Shown here one piece after another: positions 27,099 through 34,867 of a stretch of 64,000 nucleotides of DNA; position 1 is the first letter of the stretch; the number at the start of each line of letters is the position of its first letter. The notes under the pieces were generated by a model. That model saw only the letters and a program-made list of their open reading frames with translations. It was not told the DNA's origin and made no database searches. The DNA comes from Chryseobacterium arachidis (lineage in GTDB: Bacteria; Bacteroidota; Bacteroidia; Flavobacteriales; Weeksellaceae), in assembly GCF_900129245.1 (NCBI RefSeq), contig NZ_FQUT01000001.1, forward strand, positions 186,001-250,000, in the 5' to 3' direction. The translations under genes were made by a program, and so were the position numbers.

Positions 27099-28205
27099 TT
27101 ATTTTTCTACAAATATAGTGTCTCTTCTGACGATTTTTTTTACTACAATTACTTTTTGCGAAGGTTCGTGAACGGAATCCTTAATGATCGTCTTTTTTAA
27201 GTTCTTTTTAATGACCAAACTCTGTTCTTTTTCTTTTGATTCTGTAACATTTTGCAGATCATTATGGGTGGAGTGTGGTTCATTTATATGCTGGCCAACA
27301 GGGTTTTTTTCCCTATTTGGATTGGATTTTTTTTCGTTCTTCCGGGCTTGAATTGGATTTATTCCAATCTGATTCTTATTAATCGGAACAGATGAATTAT
27401 TTGAAATCAAGGAATTTCTCGTATTTAATAAAAAAACAGAGGCGATAGCAATGATCAAAAGAGTTCCTCCGATCATAAGTTTCTTTTTCCAAGCCTGATT
27501 CGAAGAAGAGAATCCTGAATTATTAATTTGATGATCTGAAGGAATTTCTAATTTTTTTAAAGGCTGAATTTTGAATTGTGCAAACTTATTCTGAAATGTT
27601 TGTGCCCAAAGCAATCCGCCAAGCCCGAAAATAACAAGCAATTGCGCCATTTTCTTCTTCGGGGTATTATGATTGACAAAATTATTCAGTAAATAATTCT
27701 GAACAGATTTTTTTGCTCTTAAAAGATGAGATTTTGAAGTATTTACTGTAATTCCCAGCAAACTAGAAATCTCCGCATGAGAATGGTTTTCAATGAAATA
27801 TAAATTAAAAACAGATTTGTGATGGGGTGGGAGATTGTCGATAGATGACAGCAGTTCTTCATTTGTAAAATCATAAATAAAGATATTTTTTTCTTCCAAA
27901 GTTTGATTTTCCATTTCTGAGTACATATCTGGAATTTCTGAAGGTTCTGTAGTAACAAAAGTATCTTTGCTATGGCTTCGGATGTGCTGTAAAGCATTAT
28001 TCACCACAATTTTCTTGAGCCAGGCGAAAAGTGCTTTTTCATCATGGAGCTGATGGTTTTTCTGTATTGCAGTAATAAAGCTGTCCTGCACAATATCTTC
28101 TGCCGTATAAATATCCTGTATGTATCTACGGCAAATCCCCAAGAGTTTTGGGGAATAATTGCTGTAGACCTTTTGCCAGTCTAAGTTACTATTGTTTTGC
28201 ATCAT
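27099..28205 (-). CDS. ECF sigma factor fused to a membrane-spanning C-terminal region
   Basis: A 368-residue protein. Residues about 1-180 are an ECF-type RNA polymerase sigma factor: region 2 with YIQDIYTAEDIVQDSFI and ALFAWLKKIVVNNALQ, region 4 with LPPHHKSVFNLYFIENHSHA and LLGITVNTSKSHLLRAKK. After it come a hydrophobic stretch (about 185-203), a clear transmembrane helix about 242-262 (LMIGGTLLIIAIASVFLL) and a polar tail ending VVKKIVRRDTIFVEK. Typical ECF factors stop near residue 190. The fusion would tether the factor to the inner membrane and may replace a separate anti-sigma gene, none of which is adjacent. Confidence 0.88.
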   Translation of the reverse strand: MMQNNSNLDWQKVYSNYSPKLLGICRRYIQDIYTAEDIVQDSFITAIQKNHQLHDEKALFAWLKKIVVNNALQHIRSHSKDTFVTTEPSEIPDMYSEMENQTLEEKNIFIYDFTNEELLSSIDNLPPHHKSVFNLYFIENHSHAEISSLLGITVNTSKSHLLRAKKSVQNYLLNNFVNHNTPKKKMAQLLVIFGLGGLLWAQTFQNKFAQFKIQPLKKLEIPSDHQINNSGFSSSNQAWKKKLMIGGTLLIIAIASVFLLNTRNSLISNNSSVPINKNQIGINPIQARKNEKKSNPNREKNPVGQHINEPHSTHNDLQNVTESKEKEQSLVIKKNLKKTIIKDSVHEPSQKVIVVKKIVRRDTIFVEK

Positions 28206-28219
28206 ATTTTGATTCCTGG

Positions 28220-28227
28220 CAAATATA
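28220..28227 (-). promoter_or_regulatory. Putative -7 box of the sigma-factor/barrel unit
   Basis: On the minus strand, TATATTTG lies 14 nt before the sigma-factor ATG and matches TAnnTTTG. A -33 TTG is not evident, which could mean a weak or activator/ECF-dependent promoter. Confidence 0.4.
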
Positions 28228-28403
28228 AAGTTGTATTTACCTAAAATGTTTTTTTATTTTAAATTTAATCTCATCCTGTCGTTTAACAGGACAAGAATAA
28301 ATTTAATAATGATAGTCGAAATAATCTTTTACAAAATTTTGGTTTTATATTACTAAAGATGAAAAGAATTAAAAAAGTTGCAGTTTTTTTTTGAAAATAT
28401 TTT

Positions 28404-29435
28404 TTAATTCGCCACTACGAAAATAGAATTGAATCCGCTTCCAAATAAATTTGTGGTATTATTGATACTCTGCGTTTCTACATTATTGATATAAACTTTG
28501 CTTGCAGATGATGTTGTTTGTTGTTTGATTAGATATAAATTATTATCCAGTAAAAACATATCCTGAATCGTCGGATAGTTAGAATCTAAAGGAAATACTG
28601 TCTGAACATTGTTTTTGTAATAGTAATTATTCAGGAAAACAGAACCAATGACATATTGATCATTAGAAGTTGTTTCGCCAATTATTTTTCCGAAACTAAG
28701 ATTAGGATTCACATTGCTGTCTACAAGAGTTTCTGTATTTGTAGATAATTGTCTGGAATAATAATTTTGATTTTTAATGTAAAGAAAATTGATTCCGGCC
28801 GATGTTTGAGCAAAATTTCCTACCCAACTGATGTCCGGAACAGCATGAAATACAGAATTAATATAATATCCAGACTGAAATGTTGCACCAACGCGTATTG
28901 TTGCAGAAACATAAGATTGATGATTAAATACACTAAGTTTTGAATTTGTGTAAATAATATCATCAGAGGTATTAAGAACCGTTTTTACTCCGTTTTTCCA
29001 AATGCAAAAGGCGTATTTTTCTGTTGCCACAGGTGAAAGCGTGTCATAATATCCTATAAAATAATTATCAGTATTGTCGATAGCCATATCTAAAATCTGA
29101 TAATATTGCCCTGCAGGAACTCCTAGATATTGACCTAAATTTTGTCTGATATTATTTTTCCAATAATAATAACTGCCATTAAAATTAGTACGTGTTTTTC
29201 CTAAAACATGTGTTTCATTATTTTCGACAATAATTTTTGTAGCAAAAGTACTATCCGGAGAAACCAAATCTGTTTTAATGTTATTTTTCCAATAACATGC
29301 TTTATAATTGTCCATTCCTGCAACGTATACATCGTAGGAGGCAACATTTTTTTCTAAAGCTTCCAGGTTATCGTTTGTAGAACAAGAAACTACAAACGTC
29401 AATAAAAATAAAAAAGGTAAAATGAAAGTTTTCAT
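28404..29435 (-). CDS. Uncharacterised lipoprotein with WKNN repeats
   Basis: A 343-residue protein with lipobox LTFVVSCS (Cys18). The body has about six degenerate repeats, each with (Y/C)xWKNNIK-like or YYKNNVQ strands: CYWKNNIKT, YYWKNNIRQ, CIWKNGVKT and YYKNNVQTV, alternating with short aromatic stretches. This periodicity suggests a beta-propeller. I chose ATG 29435, which gives a proper signal peptide, over ATG 29462. Function unknown. Confidence 0.8.
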   Translation of the reverse strand: MKTFILPFLFLLTFVVSCSTNDNLEALEKNVASYDVYVAGMDNYKACYWKNNIKTDLVSPDSTFATKIIVENNETHVLGKTRTNFNGSYYYWKNNIRQNLGQYLGVPAGQYYQILDMAIDNTDNYFIGYYDTLSPVATEKYAFCIWKNGVKTVLNTSDDIIYTNSKLSVFNHQSYVSATIRVGATFQSGYYINSVFHAVPDISWVGNFAQTSAGINFLYIKNQNYYSRQLSTNTETLVDSNVNPNLSFGKIIGETTSNDQYVIGSVFLNNYYYKNNVQTVFPLDSNYPTIQDMFLLDNNLYLIKQQTTSSASKVYINNVETQSINNTTNLFGSGFNSIFVVAN

Positions 29436-29488
29436 GGTTGTTAATTTTCTTATAAGATGCAAGAAAATAAAAAGGTTGCAGTTAAGAT

Positions 29489-29518
29489 ATAAAAAAAGCT
29501 CAAATTTTTTTTGAGCTT
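29489..29518 (-). terminator. Terminator after the PaaI-like gene
   Basis: Stem AAGCTCAAA / TTTGAGCTT with a 5-nt loop; on the minus strand it ends in a T-run. It lies 25 bases after the thioesterase stop. Confidence 0.75.
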
Positions 29519-29542
29519 GATATTTTTAGAAAAAATTAAATT

Positions 29543-29977
29543 TTATCTGTTGATAATATTATTCGTCATGGTAGTATGATTAATCAACTGACCTTTTTCA
29601 TCACGAATATCAATTTCCGAAACATGCATGGTCTTTCCTTTTCTGATAAATCTTGCCACAGCGGTTACAATTCCGTCTTTTTTACTTCTCAAATGATTGG
29701 AGTTGATATTGGTTCCCACACCAAAATATTTGCTTCCGTCGATAAAAATATTAGACAGGCTGGAACCCATAGTTTCAGCTAATACACAGCTTGCTCCGCC
29801 GTGCATAATTCCGAAAGGCTGGTGAATTTTTGGTGTTACGGGCATTGTCGCTGTTAAAGTTTCATTTTCAATATCAATATCAATAAATTTGATATCCAGG
29901 GTTTTTGCAAATGTTTCTTCACCCCAATTGTTGATGAATTCTAATATTTCCTCTTTTGTTTTATCTTTAATGTACAT
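29543..29977 (-). CDS. PaaI-family hotdog thioesterase
   Basis: A 144-residue hotdog-fold protein. HQPFGIMHGGASCVLAETMG is the PaaI/MenI/EntH motif with the catalytic Glu in the LAETMGS helix. GVGTNINSNHLRSKKDG completes the active-site strand. Such enzymes hydrolyse acyl- or aryl-CoA esters (for instance 1,4-dihydroxy-2-naphthoyl-CoA in menaquinone synthesis); substrate not known here. A 7-bp tandem repeat array begins 38 bases before its start codon. Confidence 0.92.
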   Translation of the reverse strand: MYIKDKTKEEILEFINNWGEETFAKTLDIKFIDIDIENETLTATMPVTPKIHQPFGIMHGGASCVLAETMGSSLSNIFIDGSKYFGVGTNINSNHLRSKKDGIVTAVARFIRKGKTMHVSEIDIRDEKGQLINHTTMTNNIINR

Positions 29978-30014
29978 TTTTATATAGATAATAAATGATG
30001 TGTAATGAGTAATT

Positions 30015-30075
30015 TTGCTAGTTGCTAGTTGCTAGTTGCTAGTTGCTAGTTGCTAGTTGCTAGTTGCTAGTTGCT
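30015..30075. repeat. 7-bp tandem repeat array (TTGCTAG), about 8.7 copies
   Basis: Eight perfect TTGCTAG units plus five further bases run from 30015 to 30075. The array overlaps the last codons and stop (TAG) of the acyltransferase gene on the minus strand and ends 38 bases before the thioesterase start codon. Perfect copies suggest ongoing slippage. Because the acyltransferase stop lies in the first unit read, copy changes would not alter that protein. They would change the distance between upstream sequence and the thioesterase gene. Confidence 0.95.
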
Positions 30076-30662
30076 GTTTCAGAATCATTTCCTATAATAT
30101 TAGGGTTCCAGTTTTCCGGAACTTTCGGGACAATATCATTCTTAATGTAATAATCCTGAATTTCCTTCATAATCTCAGCAAATGTAGCTGTTGCAATCCT
30201 TTCGTAAGGAATGGTGTATCCTAAATAAATGATCTTTCTCTTAAAATCTCCCGCAGCCAGAACGATAGGAACTTTTGCAGCCAAAGCCATGTGGTAGAAA
30301 CCTTTTCTCCACTTCGGAACCCAGCTTCTTGTGCCTTCCGGCGTGATCACTAAGCTGAAATCGTCTTTAGCAAACTGATTGGCCACAAAATTTATGAGAT
30401 CATTTTTCTGACTCCTGTCGATCCCGATTCCGCCCAAACCTCTTACAATACTTCCGTACCAGGCTTTTGTATGAGCATCTTTAATAATGATTTTTAATGG
30501 TTTTTTTAATGACCAATAGGCAAGATTTCCCAGAATATATTCCATATTGTGCGTATGGGGTGCCACTACAAGGATACATCTGTTTAGACTGCTTGCATCG
30601 CCCTGAAGAACGACTTTCCAGCCCATTAATTTTAATATCAGTTTGCCAATCAGCTTTCTCAT
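30060..30662 (-). CDS. PlsC-like glycerolipid acyltransferase
   Basis: A 200-residue lysophospholipid-acyltransferase-family protein with one N-terminal membrane-associated helix. The catalytic block reads VVAPHTHNMEY (His36 to Glu41), where family members usually have His-x4-Asp. Block III is EGTRSWVPKWRKGFY, typical of this class. The Glu in place of Asp is unusual but conservative. ATG 30662 is preferred over 30683. The last codons fall inside the 7-bp tandem array. It probably acylates a lysophospholipid or a related lipid at the inner membrane. Confidence 0.88.
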   Translation of the reverse strand: MRKLIGKLILKLMGWKVVLQGDASSLNRCILVVAPHTHNMEYILGNLAYWSLKKPLKIIIKDAHTKAWYGSIVRGLGGIGIDRSQKNDLINFVANQFAKDDFSLVITPEGTRSWVPKWRKGFYHMALAAKVPIVLAAGDFKRKIIYLGYTIPYERIATATFAEIMKEIQDYYIKNDIVPKVPENWNPNIIGNDSETATSN

Positions 30663-30679
30663 AAAAATTTGAATTAAAA

Positions 30680-30711
30680 ACAAAAAAGTATAACCAAATC
30701 GGTTATACTTT
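30680..30711 (-). terminator. Intrinsic terminator between a short RNA/peptide unit and the acyltransferase gene
   Basis: Perfect 11-bp stem AAAGTATAACC / GGTTATACTTT with a 5-nt loop; on the minus strand a run of six T follows. It ends the region transcribed from 30.85 kb downward, just before the acyltransferase start. Confidence 0.8.
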
Positions 30712-30737
30712 ACAAATATATTGAAATATTATCGCTC

Positions 30738-30800
30738 TTAAAATAAACTGCTGATTAAATCAACTATTTTCATTACAATTTCTAATGCTAACTGTACCAT
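30738..30800 (-). CDS. Possible 20-residue amphipathic peptide
   Basis: The minus-strand ORF MVQLALEIVMKIVDLISSLF starts at 30800 and stops with TAA. Polar residues Q3, E7, K11, D14, S17 and S18 recur every three to four positions, so it would form an amphipathic helix. A TAnnTTTG box (TACATTTG, 30846-30853) lies upstream and an intrinsic terminator 27 bases downstream, giving a free-standing transcript of about 150 nt. No Shine-Dalgarno is seen, as is normal here. It might be a membrane-active peptide, part of an RNA gene, or chance. Confidence 0.35.
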   Translation of the reverse strand: MVQLALEIVMKIVDLISSLF

Positions 30801-30845
30801 GATGATTAAATATTTTTGAGTATGGGTTATTATTTTTTATCTGTA

Positions 30846-30853
30846 CAAATGTA
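30846..30853 (-). promoter_or_regulatory. Putative -7 box for the short transcript
   Basis: On the minus strand, TACATTTG; a TTTG lies 23 nt upstream, at the long end of the -33/-7 spacing range. Confidence 0.4.
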
Positions 30854-30975
30854 AATCTTTTTATTAACATAGCGAACAAATATTTATGTTTTTTTGTTCT
30901 TTTTGAGAGAAGAAGAGTGTGAATTTCAAACATTTGTGTCATTCATTCACACCTTCTGCCACTCTCTGCAGTTAA

Positions 30976-32703
30976 TTATTTAGTTTGTATGGAAATTGAG
31001 TTTTTATCTTCATCAACTTTAATGTCCAGCTTACCGCCTTTCATTTTTTTGATGCTGTTTTTCATCGAATCGATTACTTGGTCTGCCTGGTTGCTCGGTA
31101 CTTTTTTTCCATTGACGATGATGCTGTCGCTATCGCTGTCATTAGAATTGTATTCGATAGTAGAACCGTTTACCGTGATTTTGTTCTTTTCGATTTTGAT
31201 ATTTCCGTATTCATCTTTTTCCTGATCATCATCATCAATACCGTCTGCATTAAGGTCTCCGTTGAAGCTGATCTGGTCTTGCTTTGCAGGAATTACAACG
31301 GTTTTGATAGGAACTACTAATTCATAGTTAACATTATAACTTCTGAAACGCTGATCATAAGGATACTTCACAAAATTCGGAAGAATAATTCTGTTGTTGA
31401 TAATTTCTACCGGAACATTCATATTCAAAGGAAGATTATATCCTTTTGCTTCTTTTTTAATGATTAAATACGGTGTTTTTACATCTGCTTTTCTCGTTAC
31501 TTCCACATAAGGTCTGTCTTCTTTGTACACCGATACTTTGTCGGAATAAAGATCGTTATCATAAGCTATATAGTTCTGAGGAATGCTTACCTGCTTCATA
31601 TCTACATAAATACTGTCTGATGTTGTGTTGATAGCCACTTCTTCGGTATCCTCCTTATGACCTTTCAGAAACGCTTCTCTTTTTGCCATGCTTACTCCGA
31701 AATATGCCCCAAGACCGATTAGAAGTACAAATAAAGCTCCGATTACCCATCCGATATTTCTCAATTTAGTTTTTGGAGAGAAAATTTTGATGCTTAATAA
31801 GCTGAAAACGATAGCAGGAATCAGTGATCCGATGATCATAATCGCTGTTAAAATTTTATCCAATCCATCGTCATCAAAATAAAATCTGATTTCATTAGCA
31901 CCTGCAAAGTCAGAATCCATCCCGAAAAGCCCGAACAATACGAATATTCCTACGATACTTCCCAACGCCATCAATGCGAAAATTCCACCGATGAAATATT
32001 TTATTACATTCCACACTCCGCTTCCGGCATTGTTGATATAAGGCTTGTTTTCGGTATAAATTTCTCCGACCCTCTGAGTAGATTCATTGGCGAATTGTAC
32101 CAATTTGTTAGACTCATTCTTAAGATTGTCGAAGTTCATAGGCTTTCCCTTCATTTTCAGGAAATCTGCTGCGGTTTCTGCTTTAGGTAATACGATCCAA
32201 AGAATAACGTACAAAAGAAAGATCAGTGAAGATGAAACGGCTGCCGTGAAAATTCCCAGTATAAAAATTCCCAGCCAGATCGCTCTCATCGCAGTAATAT
32301 CCATCCCTACGTAATAAGCCAAACCTGCACAAACACCTGCAATTTTCTGTCTTTCAGGATCACGGAACAGTTGTTTTTTGTCTGTATATTCAGTACCTGT
32401 ATTGTTTGATCTTTTATTATTTTTTTCAGAATAGTAAGCTTCTTCCTGTTCTTCAATGGTTTCAGGAGATCCGATCTGTGCAATTACTCGTTCTACATCA
32501 GAATCGTTAATTACCTCACGTTTTGCCATTGAATCTTTGAAGATCTCCACCATTCTGATTTCTATGTCATGCATTACTTCATCTGCTTCAGAAGCGTCCA
32601 GCGAGCTTCTCAGTGCATTCAGGTAGTCGCTGAGCTTTATGTATGCGTGTTCTTCTATGGTGAAAGAAAAACCTGCGAGTCCTATTGAGAGTGTCTTGTT
32701 CAT
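30976..32703 (-). CDS. PspC-domain envelope-stress protein
   Basis: A 575-residue membrane protein. The N-terminal cytosolic part (about 1-105) is a helical DUF1700-like segment with IEIRMVEIFKDSMAKREV and VIAQIGSPETIEEQEE. A PspC domain follows (about 108-172): LFRDPERQKIAGVCAGLAYY and a helix pair LGIFILGIFTAAVSSSLIF. Further helices lie about 233-260, 290-310 and 320-340, and the C-terminal 230 residues are an extracytoplasmic domain with an Asp-rich loop (GDLNADGIDDDDQEKDE). It starts 11 bases after the PadR gene: a regulator/PspC pair common in Bacteroidota. Confidence 0.92.
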   Translation of the reverse strand: MNKTLSIGLAGFSFTIEEHAYIKLSDYLNALRSSLDASEADEVMHDIEIRMVEIFKDSMAKREVINDSDVERVIAQIGSPETIEEQEEAYYSEKNNKRSNNTGTEYTDKKQLFRDPERQKIAGVCAGLAYYVGMDITAMRAIWLGIFILGIFTAAVSSSLIFLLYVILWIVLPKAETAADFLKMKGKPMNFDNLKNESNKLVQFANESTQRVGEIYTENKPYINNAGSGVWNVIKYFIGGIFALMALGSIVGIFVLFGLFGMDSDFAGANEIRFYFDDDGLDKILTAIMIIGSLIPAIVFSLLSIKIFSPKTKLRNIGWVIGALFVLLIGLGAYFGVSMAKREAFLKGHKEDTEEVAINTTSDSIYVDMKQVSIPQNYIAYDNDLYSDKVSVYKEDRPYVEVTRKADVKTPYLIIKKEAKGYNLPLNMNVPVEIINNRIILPNFVKYPYDQRFRSYNVNYELVVPIKTVVIPAKQDQISFNGDLNADGIDDDDQEKDEYGNIKIEKNKITVNGSTIEYNSNDSDSDSIIVNGKKVPSNQADQVIDSMKNSIKKMKGGKLDIKVDEDKNSISIQTK

Positions 32704-32714
32704 AGCTTTGTTTT

Positions 32715-33044
32715 TTAATTTTTTTGAGTGATTTGGTTTACTGAATTTGTTAATTCGTTCCAGGTATTTTGAAGTTCATCCAAAAACAGTTTTCCTTTTT
32801 CTGTGATTTGGTAATATTTTCTGGGAGGTCCTCCGGTAGATTCTTCCCATCTGTAAGAAAGGAATTCACCGTTTTTTAATCTTGTTAAAAGAGGGTAGAG
32901 GGTTCCTTCTACTACATCCAGTTTCCCTTTTTTCAGTTCATCTATCAGATCGGAAACATACATTTCGCGGTGGTTGATGAGACTTAAAATACAGAATTCC
33001 AGAATTCCTTTTCGCATTTGCGCTTTGGTATTTTCGGTATTCAT
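32715..33044 (-). CDS. PadR-family transcriptional regulator
   Basis: A 109-residue winged-helix regulator: KGILEFCILSLINHREMYVS, a recognition region VVEGTLYPLLTRLKNGEFL, then SYRWEESTGGPPRKYYQITE, the hallmark PadR wing. It is co-transcribed with the PspC gene and probably represses both. A TTACAT-N9-ATGTAA dyad over the -7 box upstream is a likely operator. Confidence 0.95.
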   Translation of the reverse strand: MNTENTKAQMRKGILEFCILSLINHREMYVSDLIDELKKGKLDVVEGTLYPLLTRLKNGEFLSYRWEESTGGPPRKYYQITEKGKLFLDELQNTWNELTNSVNQITQKN

Positions 33045-33117
33045 CTTTAATAAGTTTTGTTAATTAGTTATATAATTTTCGAATTTCGGAACCTAGCTAG
33101 CTGAACCTATTTCGATT

Positions 33118-33138
33118 TTACATTACAAAGATATGTAA
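33118..33138 (-). promoter_or_regulatory. PadR-type operator overlapping the -7 box
   Basis: The dyad TTACAT-N9-ATGTAA covers 33118-33138. On the minus strand the -7 box TATCTTTG (33126-33133) is inside it, so a bound dimer would block the promoter. The rest of the 33045-33355 spacer shows no other feature I can name. Confidence 0.55.
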
Positions 33139-33355
33139 TTAAAATGGTATTATGCAATACAAAGTAGTAAAATTATTTTAATTTAATATTTAAATACTTG
33201 TTAATCAGTTTAATAAATTTTAAATTGTTTTTTGTGATAATTTTATTTGACTTAAAATAAGGTCGAAAATTTTAAAATTTCTTATTTTTAGATGAGTTTT
33301 GGAAGCAGATTTTAGTTACACTTTTAAAAACTCAGAACCATTACAAAGAATCAAA

Positions 33356-33946
33356 ATGAAGATACAGAACGAGATTGATTTTATTTTAGCAGTTGATGCT
33401 TTAAAGAATGTACAGCGTAGAAATTACAATGCAGACGATTCCAGAAGGGAAAATACAGCAGAGCATTCCTGGCAGATTATTATCCTGGCGCAGATTCTCT
33501 TCCCTTATGCCAAAAACAGGGCGGATATTGATTTATTAAGAGTAATCAGAATGTTATCCATCCATGATTTGGTGGAAATTGAAGCAGGAGATACTTTTTT
33601 GTTTGACGAAGAGGCAATGACGGGAAAGTTTGAAAGGGAGAAAATTTCTGCTCAAAAGATTTTCGGCATTTTAAATGAACCGTTACGTTCAGAATTTTTC
33701 AATCTTTGGCTTGAGTTTGAAGAAGAACAAACCCCCGATGCAATTTTTGCCTGTGCCATCGACAGGATAATGCCTTTTATCCTGAATTCGCATACATCAG
33801 GAAAAAGCTGGACAGAAGCAGGAGTGACAGAAAAGCAGATCAGAAATATGCTTGAAAATGCCATCAGTAGGGCTTCAGATGAATTAGGAGAGGCTTTTCA
33901 GTTATTATTAATTAAAAATCTGGAAACTGAGAAGGTTTTGAAATAA
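33356..33946 (+). CDS. HD-domain hydrolase (YfbR/HDDC2-like)
   Basis: A 196-residue HD-superfamily phosphohydrolase: AEHSWQIIILAQ gives the first His, MLSIHDLVEIEAGD the HD pair, and AIDRIMPFILN the last Asp. The family includes 5'-deoxynucleotidases. I chose ATG 33356 (MKIQNEIDFILAVD) over a TTG at 33299. The gene is convergent with the thioesterase gene, the gap holding two strong GC-rich hairpins. Confidence 0.88.
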   Translation: MKIQNEIDFILAVDALKNVQRRNYNADDSRRENTAEHSWQIIILAQILFPYAKNRADIDLLRVIRMLSIHDLVEIEAGDTFLFDEEAMTGKFEREKISAQKIFGILNEPLRSEFFNLWLEFEEEQTPDAIFACAIDRIMPFILNSHTSGKSWTEAGVTEKQIRNMLENAISRASDELGEAFQLLLIKNLETEKVLK

Positions 33947-34061
33947 TTTTTTTAACGGAATATATTATTTCCCAAATGTTTATGTTTTAATTGTTAATAT
34001 AAAGAAAAATTATAAACATCTGTGAAAATCTGCGCAATCTGTGAGAGATAAAGAATAAAAA

Positions 34062-34146
34062 GGTTTCGGCGGGCAAGGCCCGCCGAAACCCATAAAATAG
34101 ATTTGAAAATAGGAGACTCCGGCGGCCGAAGGCCGCCGGAGTCTCC
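34062..34146. repeat. Twin GC-rich perfect hairpins
   Basis: Hairpin 1, 34062-34090, has a 13-bp perfect stem (GGTTTCGGCGGGC) with loop AAG. Hairpin 2, 34112-34146, has a 16-bp perfect stem (GGAGACTCCGGCGGCC) with loop GAA. They are 21 bp apart. Their GC content is far above the surrounding sequence, which suggests a REP-like dispersed element, although they also sit where a bidirectional terminator between convergent genes is expected. No T-run follows either stem. Confidence 0.85.
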
Positions 34147-34147
34147 A

Positions 34148-34531
34148 TTATAGTATTGAGATTGGTTTCTTAAATTCATCAATCGCTACAAAAGTAAAAT
34201 CCCCAACAATGGCTCTTTCCCTTTCATAAGAATACATCTGCTCGGTGTAGATTTCTACATTCACTTTCATACTTGTTTTTCCGACGTGGGAAACTTTTCC
34301 GATCAATTCTACGATAGTTCCTGCAGGAATCGATCTTTTAAAATCGATTTTATCGCTGCTTACCGTTACCACACGTTTTCTCGCAAATCTTGTTGCCGCA
34401 ATAAAGGCGACCTCATCCATCAGCTGCATGGCAGTGCCTCCGAAAAGAGTATCGTAATGATTGGTGGTATTAGGGAAAACGGCTTTAAAAATTCTGGTTT
34501 CCGACGCTTCAATTCTTTCTTCTGTAGTCAT
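34148..34531 (-). CDS. Acyl-CoA thioesterase (YciA/BACH-type hotdog)
   Basis: A 127-residue hotdog thioesterase: TNHYDTLFGGTAMQLMDEVA is the acyl-CoA hydrolase motif (catalytic Asp/Glu in the MDEVAF helix), then VSSDKIDFKRSIPAGTIVEL. The family cleaves a range of acyl-CoAs. A cobalamin riboswitch sits about 125 bases upstream on the same strand with no other gene between, an unusual partner. The stop codon touches the GC-rich twin hairpins. Confidence 0.92.
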   Translation of the reverse strand: MTTEERIEASETRIFKAVFPNTTNHYDTLFGGTAMQLMDEVAFIAATRFARKRVVTVSSDKIDFKRSIPAGTIVELIGKVSHVGKTSMKVNVEIYTEQMYSYERERAIVGDFTFVAIDEFKKPISIL

Positions 34532-34586
34532 AATTCATTATTAATTAAAGCGAAATGAAAGACTATTGAAACAAAACAGAATAACT

Positions 34587-34606
34587 CAGGAACATAGAAA
34601 TTCCTG
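34587..34606 (-). promoter_or_regulatory. Possible expression-platform hairpin
   Basis: A 6-bp stem CAGGAA / TTCCTG with an 8-nt loop lies between the riboswitch aptamer and the thioesterase start. It is followed on the minus strand by a moderately T-rich stretch. It could be a terminator switched by cobalamin, but is weak. Confidence 0.35.
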
Positions 34607-34654
34607 AAAACAGTTGGTTCAATAAACTTCAGATCGCGAAAGTTTTTTATTTGA

Positions 34655-34820
34655 AGAAAAAGGCAGGTCTCCTGACTTGTAACATCTTTATTCCCTTCCC
34701 ATTTTGTGATAAAACAGTGGATTTTTAATAAAGACTTCAGTTACTTACAGTTGCGCGACAGTTCGTGATTTTCACACGATTCCCTTTTAATCTGCGATTA
34801 GGCAGAACCAAATTCTAAAA
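34655..34820 (-). ncRNA. Cobalamin (B12) riboswitch aptamer
   Basis: Read on the minus strand, the segment has the aptamer's conserved pieces in order: GGGAATCGTGTGAAAATCAC, then ACTGTCGCGCAACTGTAAG, then AAGTCAGGAGACCTGCC near its 3' end. These are the B12-box and receptor elements of the class. A TATTTTTG -7 box at 34868-34875 lies about 50 nt upstream, directly after the preceding gene, so the leader has its own promoter. Adenosyl- or methylcobalamin binding normally switches off uptake or synthesis genes. The gene downstream here is an acyl-CoA thioesterase. Confidence 0.93.
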
Positions 34821-34867
34821 AGAGAAGAGCATAAGGCTATAGGCCAAAAGCTTATTCTTTTCGGGTA

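Noticed and set aside
30015..30075. CRISPR-like array
   Set aside because: The 7-bp units are contiguous with no spacers, so it is a simple tandem repeat.
30760..30942. 60-residue minus-strand ORF
   Set aside because: No conserved pattern and it crosses the promoter-like box; the short ORF inside the same transcript is a better candidate.
33994..34182. Minus-strand ORF with GDSGGLRPPESPIF sequence
   Set aside because: It reads through the twin GC-rich hairpins and into the 3' part of the thioesterase gene in another frame. The amino acids come from the repeat, not a gene.
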